Below are positions 19,935-29,966 of a stretch of DNA of 64,000 nt, piece after piece. The notes below the pieces were generated by a model. That model worked only from the letters and a program-made list of their open reading frames with translations. It had not been told where the DNA came from and did no database searches. Origin of the DNA: Magicicada septendecula (Eukaryota; Arthropoda; Insecta; Hemiptera; Cicadidae). Location of the stretch: positions 1,313,441,046 through 1,313,505,045 of the forward strand of contig CM068367.1 in assembly GCA_034769895.1 (NCBI GenBank), given 5' to 3'. A program made the translations under genes and the position numbers. Each line of letters opens with the position of its first letter. The first letter of the stretch is position 1.

Positions 19935-21528
19935 TGAGGGGGAGGAGAGGGAAGAGAGCAGAGAGGGATTGGAACACTAACGTCAGTACTGTCGAGGTGT
20001 CAGGAGCAGACCTGATGCTATTTACAAGTTGAGTGGCCCAAGCCGTCAGGGGGTCCGCCGGAGCCCGAGAAAGTTCCCGGGACCCGCGCGGACGTTCCTG
20101 AGGAACTTCGGCCAGGACTACAGATGGCGCTGGGTTAGCGGACTGAACTTTGGTCTGCTCACGCGGAGGTTGGGAGATGACAGGGGCGGGAGAGTCCCGC
20201 TGAGGTTGGGCAGGACGAGCCTGCTGATGTCGTCGGCCGGGAGTCCGGCGACGAGAGCGCTTTTTGGTACCCTTGCGGGCGGAAGTGGATAACGATGATG
20301 TCTTCGCAGCAACCGCTGCATAGGAAGGGCCGGGCGCTCCGGCAGGCACCGGTAGTGGAGCCGTCACAGGCGCCGCCGGAGCGGCGCCTGCAGGCGGGAC
20401 TGAGACCGCGGGAGCGACAGGAATCGCAGCCGGGGCCTTGACAGATGTACCGGAGAGAGGGGGGAAGACCTCTCGCCGATTAGGGGCCGGGCCAGCTACA
20501 CGACGCTGCGCGCCAGGGCGCGCGGATCGCTGCTGTCTTTCTGCCTCGATATATTTAATACAACCCCGGTAACTAGCCGGATGGGCGCCCTTGCAGTTGC
20601 AGCAGTACGGGACAAAACCCGGCACACGAGGCTTATCACAGCCACGGTGAGGGTCGCCGCACCGCACGCAACGTGGGGGCGCATGACAGAACAGGGATGA
20701 GTGCCCGAAGCCCTGGCAGTTGAAACACTGAGCAGGGCCTGGGCGCGGGTCAAATGATCTAATATTCACCCTCAGGTGAAGGAGTGTTTGGAGGCCATAG
20801 ACCTCCTCAAAATTTCCAGTTTTGAGCAACTTAACGAGGAAGGAATTCACAGGATGTTTGGAGTCCCCTTTGCCGGCGTGCAAAACTGACACAGCTGTTG
20901 GCGTATAGCCAAGAGACGTCAATTCCTGCACGATAGCATCGGAGGAGGTATGATAGGGAATGCCTTGGATAACAATTTTGACTTCTCGCTCCTCAGGGAG
21001 AGCGAAGGTATGAAAGGATATGTTCCGCGCTGACAGAAAGTGCTGATCAGCGCGGAAGTCAACAATGGATTTGACGACCAGCTTCAGCGATTTGCCGGAG
21101 CATTTTGCTTCCACGGACGTCGAAGGAAGGGCAGAACGGAGATTAGCTAAAAGCTGGGTGTAATTCCTATTATCAGGAATGATAATAGGAGGAAACTTAG
21201 TGGTAGAAGGGTCAGGCTTGGAACTAGATGAAGGAAGATTAACAGACTGCCGGCCGCTGTTACCTGAATCAGCGACCTGGTTAGGTGAGGCGGGAGACTG
21301 ACTGGCGGCGAGCTTTCGCTTGCGTTTGGCGCGTTTGCCATCCACAACCGAAAACTCTTCATCTCCCGACCCAACACTCCCCATATGGACATCGGAAATA
21401 TCACTTTCACTGCCACTTTCACAATTGGTATCACGGGGGAGAGGTGAATTCAAGGGAGCAGAACCGCAAGCGCCCAAGAGAGAGCTTAACGGCTCCGGCA
21501 GAGGAATGTCAGGTTGATTTGACGCCAT
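19927..21528 (-). CDS. Jockey-type ORF1: RNA-binding Gag-like protein
   Basis: 533 residues. An acidic/Ser-rich head with a basic KRAKRKRK patch (near 85) precedes a globular region (about 130-265) of the PRE/C2HC-associated type (FPPIIIPDNRNY, VKIVIQGIPYHTSSDAIVQEL). Cys-rich zinc knuckles follow: CFNCQGFGHSSLFC fits C-x2-C-x4-H-x4-C, then CVRCGDPHRGC and CCNCKGAHPASYRGC. A Pro/Ala-rich linker, a basic stretch (KKRSRRRTPGRRH) and a hydrophobic C-terminus complete it. It coats element RNA. The start ATG is the first in frame after a ~340-base leader. No interruptions. Confidence 0.92.
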   Translation of the reverse strand: MASNQPDIPLPEPLSSLLGACGSAPLNSPLPRDTNCESGSESDISDVHMGSVGSGDEEFSVVDGKRAKRKRKLAASQSPASPNQVADSGNSGRQSVNLPSSSSKPDPSTTKFPPIIIPDNRNYTQLLANLRSALPSTSVEAKCSGKSLKLVVKSIVDFRADQHFLSARNISFHTFALPEEREVKIVIQGIPYHTSSDAIVQELTSLGYTPTAVSVLHAGKGDSKHPVNSFLVKLLKTGNFEEVYGLQTLLHLRVNIRSFDPRPGPAQCFNCQGFGHSSLFCHAPPRCVRCGDPHRGCDKPRVPGFVPYCCNCKGAHPASYRGCIKYIEAERQQRSARPGAQRRVAGPAPNRREVFPPLSGTSVKAPAAIPVAPAVSVPPAGAAPAAPVTAPLPVPAGAPGPSYAAVAAKTSSLSTSARKGTKKRSRRRTPGRRHQQARPAQPQRDSPAPVISQPPREQTKVQSANPAPSVVLAEVPQERPRGSRELSRAPADPLTAWATQLVNSIRSAPDTSTVLTLVFQSLSALFPLLPLNG

Positions 21529-21868
21529 TTCGGAGGCTCGAAATGGACGTCAAAGGTGGTTATAGGAGAGAGAACTCACCAGCACTGATTATTCTAACTA
21601 ACAGGCACTGACACACGTACTCAACAGAAGCCGCACAGCACACGAACACAAAAACGGCCGCGCACTACACTGCACTGAAGATACTGGCAATAACACACTA
21701 AGTAAGTAAAACTTCACAAATATAAATAGTCGTAGCACAAACTTGACACTAATTCTTCAAAAGGTGAAGAAATCACTGTGAAATATGTACAAATAACGGT
21801 GAAATCACCTGGCAAAAATGCCATCCAAACTGACACAGCCTACCCTGGCAACAGCTCGAGGTAGACTC

Positions 21869-21881
21869 CCTGAACCGCCGA
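21869..21881 (-). repeat. 13-bp junction sequence, copy i
   Basis: Identical 13-mer immediately before the 5' end of element 2. It lies 15-30 bases downstream of a TATA-like box on the minus strand (21904-21893). Confidence 0.7.
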
Positions 21882-22300
21882 GGTGAAAGCATCTCCTTAA
21901 ATAGTGTCTGGCATGGTTTATTTTCCATGGCCAATCAGAATCGAGAATGACGAGCTGGCTTCTCATTGGTCCGCGTGATACACCTTAAGCGGCCAAAAAG
22001 TTATAAATAGAGGCATCATAGCCGTAACTCACTGTTGCTTGTTCCCAGTTCATTGGGGACGTGTTCGGCGTGTCATCTATTCGAACACAATTTTGCTACT
22101 GAAGATGGCCACCGGTGGTGCGGCCGAAACGTTTAGCTCCAATACATCAAGCAATCGACCACGGCCTTTCAGCCCGGAAGTTTTAACTAATCATATTGAC
22201 ACCGGCCGTGAAAGCCTACATACTAAGTTTACCATGTCAATTTGTTATTATGAAAATCAACTGCATTGCTAAGTAAATCCAATTAATAAATTACAAGTGA
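21882..22300. promoter_or_regulatory. Divergent promoter-like module with ribozyme-like core
   Basis: On the minus strand CTATTTAAGGAG (21904-21893) is a TATA-like box aimed at the 13-bp junction sequence. On the plus strand TATAAATAG at 22002-22010, about 30 bases before TAACTCACTG, looks like a TATA plus initiator, with CCAAT-type boxes between the two. About 90 bases downstream the plus strand has CTGAAGA (22099-22105), a GGCC/GGCC stem and GAAAC (22126-22130), the core of a hammerhead ribozyme. Sequence like AATCGACCACGGCCTTTCAG follows; a related block recurs near 40480. No protein is assigned. Confidence 0.5.
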
Positions 22301-22551
22301 CCCATCTAATTTATTCACTTACTTTTGTATCTAAAACTCTTCCTACATATAAGCAAATAAGTAACATTAATCTTAATTTTTGTTTATATGGACAAATGAA
22401 TTTATGCTATATTTTCAAGATATTTTGTAATCTGTAACCATCAATTAACCAATTTTTTAATTTTGTTCAGCTTAGCCATCTTGTAATGTTAGAATTATTT
22501 AACCAAATTTTGCTGGAATGAGTGCATACAATACTGCTTTGATAAGACAGT
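22301..22551. other. AT-rich spacer
   Basis: Nothing recognisable was seen between the promoter-like module and the Harbinger terminus. Confidence 0.6.
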
Positions 22552-22795
22552 GTTAAGCCACATTTACACCGACTGTTGTGAACAAATGTTTATAATTTTT
22601 GTGTTGTAAAGTTATAACATATGTTGACAACCAATGTTGAAAACCACAGTACTATACTAGTTTGTCTTTATTTTTGTTTGCAACATTCACCCGCGTGATC
22701 TCACTTCAGTCTTGCTCCAGTTTCACTTCAAGATGTCAAGTGTGGAGGATGTTGTACTTTCTGCAGCAGCTTGTGTGATTTTGGCAAAACAAAGG

Positions 22796-25693
22796 CAGAG
22801 CCGGTCCAAGGCATTGTTTAAGTGTAAGCGGGTAAATTTTTTGGCGCCCCCCCTTCCATCTTCAATATAGTGTGTAAAAAATGCAGGACTAATAATTGTT
22901 ATTGTTTGCTGTTTTTAGGATGGCGGAGGATAGTATTGTCATTAAAAACAAACACAGCTTTGTACCTTGACATTCTTTATTAAACAGGTCTAACTTGACA
23001 AACAGTGTAGTTTGTTATACAACTGTTTAAAATCTTTTTTAATTACTGTAAAACTACTTGTTATTAAATTCTGGAAAAATCTTTATCACAGATTTATTTT
23101 AAACAAGAAAGTCAATCGTTACATAAGTTTTTTCCAAGACTACAAACTATATTTCAGCTGGAGAGTAATTTCCTACAGGTCTATTACACTTTTTAACAAT
23201 TTCTACTAAAACAATGAAATTAAACTACAAGGAAATTTTCCTGGCTTTCATTTTAGCAAAGTTTTTGATGATTAAATCTGTATCAATGTCTTCAAGAATT
23301 TCGTTTTCAATGGCCATCAAAGCCAGTCCACTTAAACGTTCTTGACTAATGGTAGATCTTAAATAAGTTTTTATTATTTTCAATTTTGAAAAACTTCTTT
23401 CACCACTGGCAACGGTCACTGGAAGAGTCAGAAGTATTCTTAAATTTACGAAAACATTGGGAAATATATCTACAAAGCAATTTTTCGTTATGAAACTTAA
23501 GGCTTCCGTTGGAGAGCTTCCATAGGGTAACATTGGTGCGAGTATCTGAAGCTCATTAAAGAGGTCTTTTCCATCAACATCTTGATCCTCTCCAACAGTT
23601 AGTGTAGTTTGAAGATTTGTACATACTGTCTTCAACTTCTCTTGTTTCCACGTCCTGAGAGAATTAATGTTATACAGAAATTCAAAAACGTTGCTATGGT
23701 TTTCCATGAGCTCAAACCTGTCTTTTAGAGATGCTATTGCTGTGTCAAGTATAACATTAAAAAAGTTCACTTTAAATGATTTTTTGCTATCCAAGTTCAC
23801 TATAGGTTGATCGTCACTTTCATAAGAGAGCTGCCTTTTTACTTTTCTTGGGTGAACTTGGACTTCTTTCTCAAAGTCAGCGATGACTCCAATTTTCTCT
23901 GCAAGCTCCTTAGCATCTGTAATTACACTATTGAACCCATCATCAGATCTCATGTTTTCAAGAAAACTTTGAATACTTTTTATAAGACCCATTGAACTTT
24001 GTAAGTCAGATGTGACGTTTTGTAAAACCTTGCTCACCATATTTATTTTGAACAGTACTTCATGCCAAGTAACAACACAGCAAAGAAACTTAAAACTCTG
24101 TAGTTTTTTTGGCAATTCCCAAAGCCAAATTTCTGCCAAAGGCGTCAAGCTTTTGGTCTTGCGAGGCTTCATACACAGCATCATACACTTTGTCAATGTG
24201 ATATCTGAGGGGCAACAAAGCATTAATCCTACTCTCCCAGCGAGTATTACTCAGAGGTTTTACTGTCAAAGCTGATACGTTTTCTGTTAATATACTCCAT
24301 CTATATGTAGAAGCAGAAAAGAAGTTAAACACTTCTTGCACAATGCTAAAAAAGTCTACTGCAATCGGGCATGACAGTGCTGCATCATTAACCACTAAGT
24401 TGAGTGAATGGCTTCCACAAGGCACAAAAATGCCCGTGAATTTAAGTCAAGTAACCTCCTCTGCACTCCAACATGCTTGCCTTTCATGTTGGAGCCATTA
24501 TCGTAACCTTGGCCTCTCATGTTCTTCAATGGGATGTTGAGTCTTGACAACTCATTTAACAAACACTGTGTGAGTCCTTCATCTGTAGAGTCATTAATGG
24601 GCACAAAACCTAAAAAATGTTCTTTTATGGACGCTTCTGCATTCTCATTTACCTGAACAAATCTTACAACCATCGTCATCTGCTCGGTGTGACTGACATC
24701 TGGTGTACAGTCCAGTATGATAGAATAATATGTTGCTTTGCTTAGTTTATTTAAAATATGGTCTTGAATTTTAGAGGAAAGGAGACTGATGAATTCATTT
24801 TGTACTCTTTTACTTAAATAATGTACTTGTGTTTCTTCAGATGATACTCTTCTAACATGCTCAGCCATAACTACATCAAATTTAGCATTTGAATACTACC
24901 TCGCAATACTATAGTGTATGATTCTTATGTGCACAAACCATACCATGCCGACATTACAAAGAGTACGGTAACTCTTTAAATTAACCAGAACGAAAAATTT
25001 TACACAATTTTTATATACTAGTATAGATAATTTTTTTTTAGTTGTAAGCTTCGTTTGAAAAAAAAAACCATTAAAACAATATTATCTTGATTAAGATTAA
25101 TTTTATTTAAGCTTACCTCATCAATATTTTGGGAAGGTCCATTTGAATTTTCCGTTTTCTCCGTAGATTCAGAGGGTTCCAGGAAAGATGTAGATGTGAC
25201 ATCGTGACAATATTCACTAGCTGTTTCTTCATTTTCGTTATCGGGGTCAACTGATTCTTCATTCAAATCCACTGATTTTGACAACTTATTGTTTGTTAAA
25301 CTTTACAGTCTAATTTTATTGGAGTAGATGGAGCTGAAAAAAACTTTTTTAACGATTCAGCTTGTTTTTCATCTGCCTTCGAGTGTAGAAGCTTTCTTTT
25401 TCAATAATATGCACCGGAATGTTTCTTGTCATCAGCCATTCTTTTATTTTAACAAAAAGACTGTTCAAAACGAACTGATATCGTACTGATGGTATGAATG
25501 AAGGCAATTTCACAGACGCCGGCGAACGAACAGGTTAGGTTACGTGCAGCTAGACGTGACAGGGCGTTTGGCGCCTATGTGTCAATGTATGGGCGAGTCC
25601 ATTTACATGAATTTTAAATCGCGCCTTCGGCGCCCTTGACTATGCGGCGCTCTCAGCGGCTGCTTACTTTGCTTACCCCTCAGACCGGCTCTG
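22796..25693 (-). mobile_element. hAT DNA transposon, nested in Harbinger
   Basis: A 2898-bp element with terminal inverted repeats starting CAGAGCCGGTC at both ends and a perfect 8-bp target duplication AACAAAGG (22788-22795 and 25694-25701). Eight-base duplications are the hAT signature. Confidence 0.93.
23225..25438 (-). pseudogene. hAT transposase (ZMYM1/DUF4371-like), frameshifted
   Basis: The N-terminal piece starts near 25438 (MADDKKHSGAYY, then KQAESLKKFF) with two stops. After a gap where the TTF-type zinc finger should lie, the DUF4371-like core appears at 24868-24395 (SIILDCTPDVSHTEQMT, GQGYDNGSNMKGKHVGVQ). It is followed by a shifted frame at 24425-24090 (CGSHSLNLVVND, LSNTRWESRINAL) and the C-terminal dimerisation domain at 24223-23225 (LRILLTLPVTVASGERSFSK, LKIIKTYLRSTISQERLSGL). 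Motif order is normal, but at least two frameshifts and the missing zinc finger make this copy inactive. Confidence 0.88.
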
Positions 25694-26063
25694 AACAAAG
25701 GACACCAAGAAGATACTAGGTCATACTGTCATTAAAAGCGAGAGCTAAGTATAGTGGAAGTGAGCTTTTGAAGGATTTAAATAGAGATGACACTGATCCT
25801 TTGTCAGGTGAGCTGAGATCTGATGGTAGTTAAAATTTTTTTTAAATGTTTTCAACACCATAGAGGCGCTGCAACACAAGTTTACAACAATGTTTACAAC
25901 TTCCTTTGATCTTTACCAACTTCTATTAGAAAACAAAATTTGTGTTTTAAACATGGAAAATCTGTTGACAACACGAGATGTTTAAAACAAATTACTAGCA
26001 TTTTCGAAATGTCGTCATTTGTTCACAACATGTATTTTCAACTCCAGCGTAAACGCGACTTTA

Positions 26064-26394
26064 CAGATTCAAAAACAAATAAGTATGTTAAGGAAAGAGA
26101 TCTTATGCCAGCGTTTTCACAAGGTTTTTTGGTCTTATATACACACAAGATTTCTTTATTGCTGCAGGTTATTTCTCTACTTTGCCTGGTTCTGATGACA
26201 GTTTGTTCTTAAATGTCACTGAATAGTTTTATTTTCTCTAGTATCCCTTAAGTCATCACTATAACTATAGTTTTGGGTTTTCATTATAGATGATCATGAG
26301 TTGTTGCAGAACAGAACAAACTCATGGCCTGCCTGCATTTATGGTCCTCTTCTAATCTGATTTTTTAATTATAATTAGTGTTAAAAGTTATAGT
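26064..26394. other. Spacer
   Basis: Nothing recognisable was seen between the Harbinger terminus and the PLE fragment. Confidence 0.5.
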
Positions 26395-27125
26395 TGTTTT
26401 GATAGTTCATCTTCTTCATTCACAGCACTTAATTAATATTGATTGTTAAACTTTCACTTGTGAACTTACTTTGTTTTTTCCCGTACACGTTTCGGCGTGA
26501 TGTGCGCCTTCGTCAGCGGTGTGAGACAGAATCTCCGGAACTTGTAACGGTTTTTTGGTTGGTAGATTGAGTGGGGGGGGGAGAGGGAATAGGCGCGGGG
26601 ATCCGAATTATTGTATATTTCATGTCTAATTGTGTCAAAGAGTGCGTGCGATTTAAAGTCGCATTTAAGGTCGTTAACTATGTTGTTTGGTTGTGTTGTG
26701 TAGTGTTTGTATATGTCATATTGTTCTGCTGTGTTAAGTTTCCGACTTTTAGGCAAGTAGTGTAATATCTCAAGATTATTATCTATGTTGGTGTAGCTGT
26801 GGTTTTTTGTGTGTATGTGTGTGGCAAACGCGGAATGTATGTTGTTGCTGGATAGAGCTTTTAGGTGTTCAGAGTAACATGAAGAAAAAGATTTTCCCCT
26901 CTGGCCTATATCGAAACTATTACAATCACTACAGTTTAATTTGTATACCCCCATTTTGTTGTATTTGTCTATGTCCGTGTTTGTATCATTGATGTGCTTT
27001 TTGATGGTATTGTTTGTTCTGTAGGCTATTTTGTACTTGTGTTTCCTGAATGTGTTGGCGATTTTGTGTGTGTTGGTATTTATGTTTGTGAGTGTGATTT
27101 GGGAGTTATGGTATGTGGTAATTTA
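26395..27125 (-). pseudogene. Penelope-like element fragment: GIY-YIG endonuclease and 3' end
   Basis: The open part at 26466-26954 codes a GIY-YIG nuclease domain (GVYKLNCSDCNSFDIGQRGKS). The second half of the motif is FDIG rather than YIG and the usual GQTGR is GQRGK. The linker typical of PLE (KIANTFRKHKYKIAYRTNN) continues upstream to about 27115 in the same frame. The end of the frame overlaps a hammerhead-like sequence (26525-26480). RT is missing. Closely related sequence recurs at 54690-54955. Confidence 0.8.
26480..26525 (-). ncRNA. Hammerhead-ribozyme-like core in PLE end
   Basis: The minus strand reads CTGACGA (26516-26510), a stem GGCG/CGCC closed by CACATCA, then GAAA (26493-26490) and a short CGTGTACG hairpin. 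This fits the CUGANGA-stem II-GAAA-stem III layout of hammerheads known in PLEs. The expected UH cleavage dinucleotide is not obvious. Confidence 0.5.
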
Positions 27126-27127
27126 CA

Positions 27128-27312
27128 ACTAAGTGAACAGAGGCTGCACTTGAATAGTAAGTAATATTATGATGGTCTTGATTATATGGCTCCAAAATTA
27201 TATACTACACTGACGTCATATACAAGACACCTACCTGTTGAAGTTGAAGCCCAAGCATATGTCATTCAAATGGATGATGTGTTAGCAAGATGCCATAGCA
27301 TTTCCAAAGGTA
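27128..27312 (+). other. Unassigned coding-like segment
   Basis: The plus strand gives YYDGLDYMAPKLYTTLTSY... followed by HLPVEVEAQAYVIQMDDVLA and RCHSISK, then AAAGGTAATC, which looks like a splice donor. Codon composition looks protein-like, but a TAA sits just before YYDG and no good acceptor is seen. It may be a dead exon or transposon scrap. I do not recognise the family. Confidence 0.3.
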
Positions 27313-27689
27313 ATCTGAATCTAATTGACTGATTTTGCTATCATAGAAAAAAAATAAACACAACATTTTGGCAGCTGTCTTCAGGCAAATTAAAAACTAA
27401 TACATGGAAAAGTAATAAATAATACTCTATAAGTGAGCAACAGAGAGTCAACAAAATATTAACAAAAGTTGGCACAGTGTATGGTTGAAAGACTAAATAA
27501 TACAAATAAATATGTAGCGGGAAAAACACACAACACTCACAAATAGTAGGCACAATACAGACGAATACGTGCACATGAACAAGGTCAACAAAACACTGTG
27601 ATGGGGGCACAACAATCCCAACTCTTACGTAGTAAAAGTTAAGGTAGGCGGCGAACAGTGTCCACACACAAACCGCTAAGGCCACCCAA

Positions 27690-28960
27690 CAACTACCTAA
27701 AGTACTTTACAAATGGAACAAAACCAAGTGTTCAGAATTTTGCTGCTAACCTGACTAATGCAATTATTATTTGTAATAATAAAAGCAACTTCAATAAATC
27801 TTCCTTAAACATCTTTGATCATTCACCCTTTTCTTATTGGCATGGACCTGCAAAGGTTGACAACATTTGCTCATGTATTCACAGCAACACTCATATGGGA
27901 TGGTAGAAATAGTATTTTTTGTATTGAACACAGGGTCCACAGATATTGTTACAGTTAATAATTTTCCAAATGTGGTGGGAGTGAAAAGCAGTGTGCAACC
28001 CAAATGAGTGGCTATTTTCCTAATTTTTTCAGACACATCAAATACGTAAGGAATGACTATACTGCCTCTCACCTCCACCTTGTGATGTTTGGAGTTCCTT
28101 ATGTGACTAATGCAATTTTTAATTAACCTTTTTGAGTAGCCATTAGCCTGGAAAGCAACTGAAAATGTTATTAATTTCAGCATCCAAATTGGTTTCAGAG
28201 GAACAAAGGATAGTTGTTTGAGCTTGCAAAGAACTGATGACTGCCCTTTTTAGATGATGAAGATGGTTAAAAAGCGTATGAATATACTGTTCATTATGAA
28301 TTTATTGTCCAGTGTGAGGTGGTATCCTGGATACTAATGTGTCAATATTTCAATCCTCATGACTGATCAATACATCAAGGAATTGTGTTTTCTATCTTTC
28401 TCTAATTCCATTGTGAATTTAATGGATTCTTATTCAGTATCTAACTGCTGCATAAATACACCCAAAAGTTCCTTACCATTTGGCAAAACAACAGAAGTAT
28501 CAATATACCTCAACCATAACTTAGGTTAGTTTATGTATTTATTAAATGTTCTGTTTTCAGACCATTCCATGTTTGTATTAGTCAATGACGGGACAGAGAT
28601 GAACCCATCGATAACACCTCTTTCTGGGTATAGAAACAATATTTATACAAAAAATACAAGACAATCCAAACAGTCAAAAGTTCTACAATCCCACTAACTG
28701 AAAGAGTAGTTCTGCTAGCTAAGTTGTGATCTTCTTCCAAGAGTGCACATAATATTCAAAGTTTTATCTACCAGAACACTTGGAAAAAGGTTAACCACAT
28801 CAGAGCTCACCATCATATCAGAATCAATTAATTTCAAAGTCTTAGCCATTCTACCAAAGTTAGCAGAATTTTTAACTAAGTTTCTGAATTCCCACAAATA
28901 GGACTCACAATAGATAAAATATATTTAGACAAAAAAACAAACAGGGCCTCATCTAGAGTT
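27690..28960 (-). pseudogene. Penelope-like element RT and GIY-YIG, heavily decayed
   Basis: Scattered frames in PLE order. SSDVVNLFPSVLVDKTL (RT motif A region) lies near 28820-28770. The RT palm region with LWLRYIDTSVVLPNGKELLG and ESIKFTMELEKD is near 28530-28390 with several stops. The linker and a worn GIY-YIG segment (RLIKNCI, VIPYVFDVSEKI, TIPYECCCEYMSKC) sit at 28183-27791. The catalytic YxDD appears as YIDT. It belongs to a different PLE subfamily from the copy at 57.8-60.5 kb. Confidence 0.7.
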
Positions 28961-29194
28961 CACAATAGGCATAAGTGTTACGTCATTTTATGAACTTTCG
29001 GTGGGTACCCCATGTATGTGTGGAGATTTTCAATAATGAGGTGTAAACGTAGATCTAACCTGATCTACATAAATACATTAACCTATTGCAATTCGTTCAC
29101 AATGAATTGTAAACGATGTTTCTAATTCTTGTCTTTATACTGTGTTTCTCTTTTGTCAACTTAAAGAAACACTTCAGTGAGGCAATTAAACTTA
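28961..29194. other. Spacer
   Basis: No gene or repeat recognised. It ends with the TTA at 29192-29194 that flanks the Academ-like element. Confidence 0.5.
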
Positions 29195-29768
29195 TGGTCT
29201 AAGAGTTGGGGGCTTTTTTTTTTTTACTAGGTCGATGGGATAATTTTGTCGCAAAATGTTCTATGACCTATATCGATCATAAATACCTGACGGCGGAAAG
29301 CGTTTCGGAAGATGAAAATGGGGGCAAACGGTGAAAGTCGGAAAATTTCGAAGGTTTTTAAATCACTCGGTATATGGCTGAAAATTTACAAGTAAGCACC
29401 CAATGTCGTTCTTATGTCCCATTCAAAGTGGTGGAAACGGAAGTGGAGTATAAATGGCCGGCGGAAAGCGTCAAAGATAGGAAAATTTTGGGAAAACTTA
29501 AAGCACAAGGTATATGTCCGCCAATTTGTGTATGCAATGTTTATGAATGTGTAAGTTTGTGTGCAAAAGGGCGGAAAAAAATTCGGTAGTTTTTCCTATG
29601 AAAATCTCGATCGAACGTGCCTTGAGTGCTGCGCGTTTTTTCAACGATCGCGATTCCGACTTATTAGTTTGCCAGTAAAAATATTCATGATATGTCCACC
29701 AGTGAAGATACGCGGTTATTGCACAACTCTTAGTCTATTTGCTAAGAAGCGGACACCATAATGGAAAT
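29195..29768 (+). repeat. Left TIR of Academ-like element
   Basis: Inverted copy of 35775-36351. Includes a T-run then ACTAGGTCGATGGGATAATT. The inner part (about 29715-29768) is more diverged than the rest. Confidence 0.85.
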
Positions 29769-29966
29769 TATTGTCTTAAATATTAGGAAAATAAATAATA
29801 ACCAGCATTTGTAGTTAAATGAATAATTTTTAATTCAAACATTGTATTTAACAATAATGTTCATTTATCATTTTTTAAAACGTCTTACATAGTATGTTAA
29901 TACATGTATTTATTTAACGTATGTCATATATTTATAAACGTATTTACAATATTCATATATTAACAA

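Larger units (their letters stand above)
16803..21868 (-). mobile_element. Jockey-type element 2, apparently full length
   Basis: A 5066-bp non-LTR retrotransposon: 5' UTR (21868-21529), ORF1 (21528-19927), ORF2 (19934-17241) and a 437-bp 3' UTR ending ATGCAATGCAAA. Both ORFs are uninterrupted and the ends abut identical 13-bp sequences. Its GC content is far above the flanks. It could be a recently active, perhaps still competent copy (inference). Confidence 0.8.
22733..25830 (+). pseudogene. Harbinger transposase N-terminus, interrupted
   Basis: Starts at ATG 22733 (MSSVEDVVLSAAACVILAKQ...), breaks at 22795 where the hAT is inserted, and resumes at 25702 in the same frame with TPRRY, a TAG stop, then SLKARAKYSGSELLKDL and DPLSGELRSDGS before a terminal stop at about 25832. 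The RRRxWVxPSL / GELRSDGS pattern is typical of the protein N-terminus of insect Harbinger transposases (from memory). The rest of the gene is absent. The TAG replaces a position that is normally Trp. Confidence 0.65.
22555..26060 (+). mobile_element. PIF/Harbinger remnant split by a hAT element
   Basis: Ends are imperfect inverted repeats: the left starts AGCCACATTTACACCG and the right, read on the minus strand, AGTCGCGTTTACGCTGG. All differences are transitions. Flanking TTA at 22552-22554 and 26061-26063 is the 3-bp duplication typical of Harbinger. Without the nested hAT it is only about 600 bp, so it is internally deleted. Confidence 0.75.

Noticed and set aside
13322-21868. Bacterial origin or horizontal transfer of the GC-rich segment
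   Set aside because: All coding content is Jockey-type non-LTR retrotransposon, common in insects.
27341-27685. A 114-codon minus-strand frame with hydrophobic composition
   Set aside because: No motif or neighbour support; AT-rich chance frame between PLE fragments.
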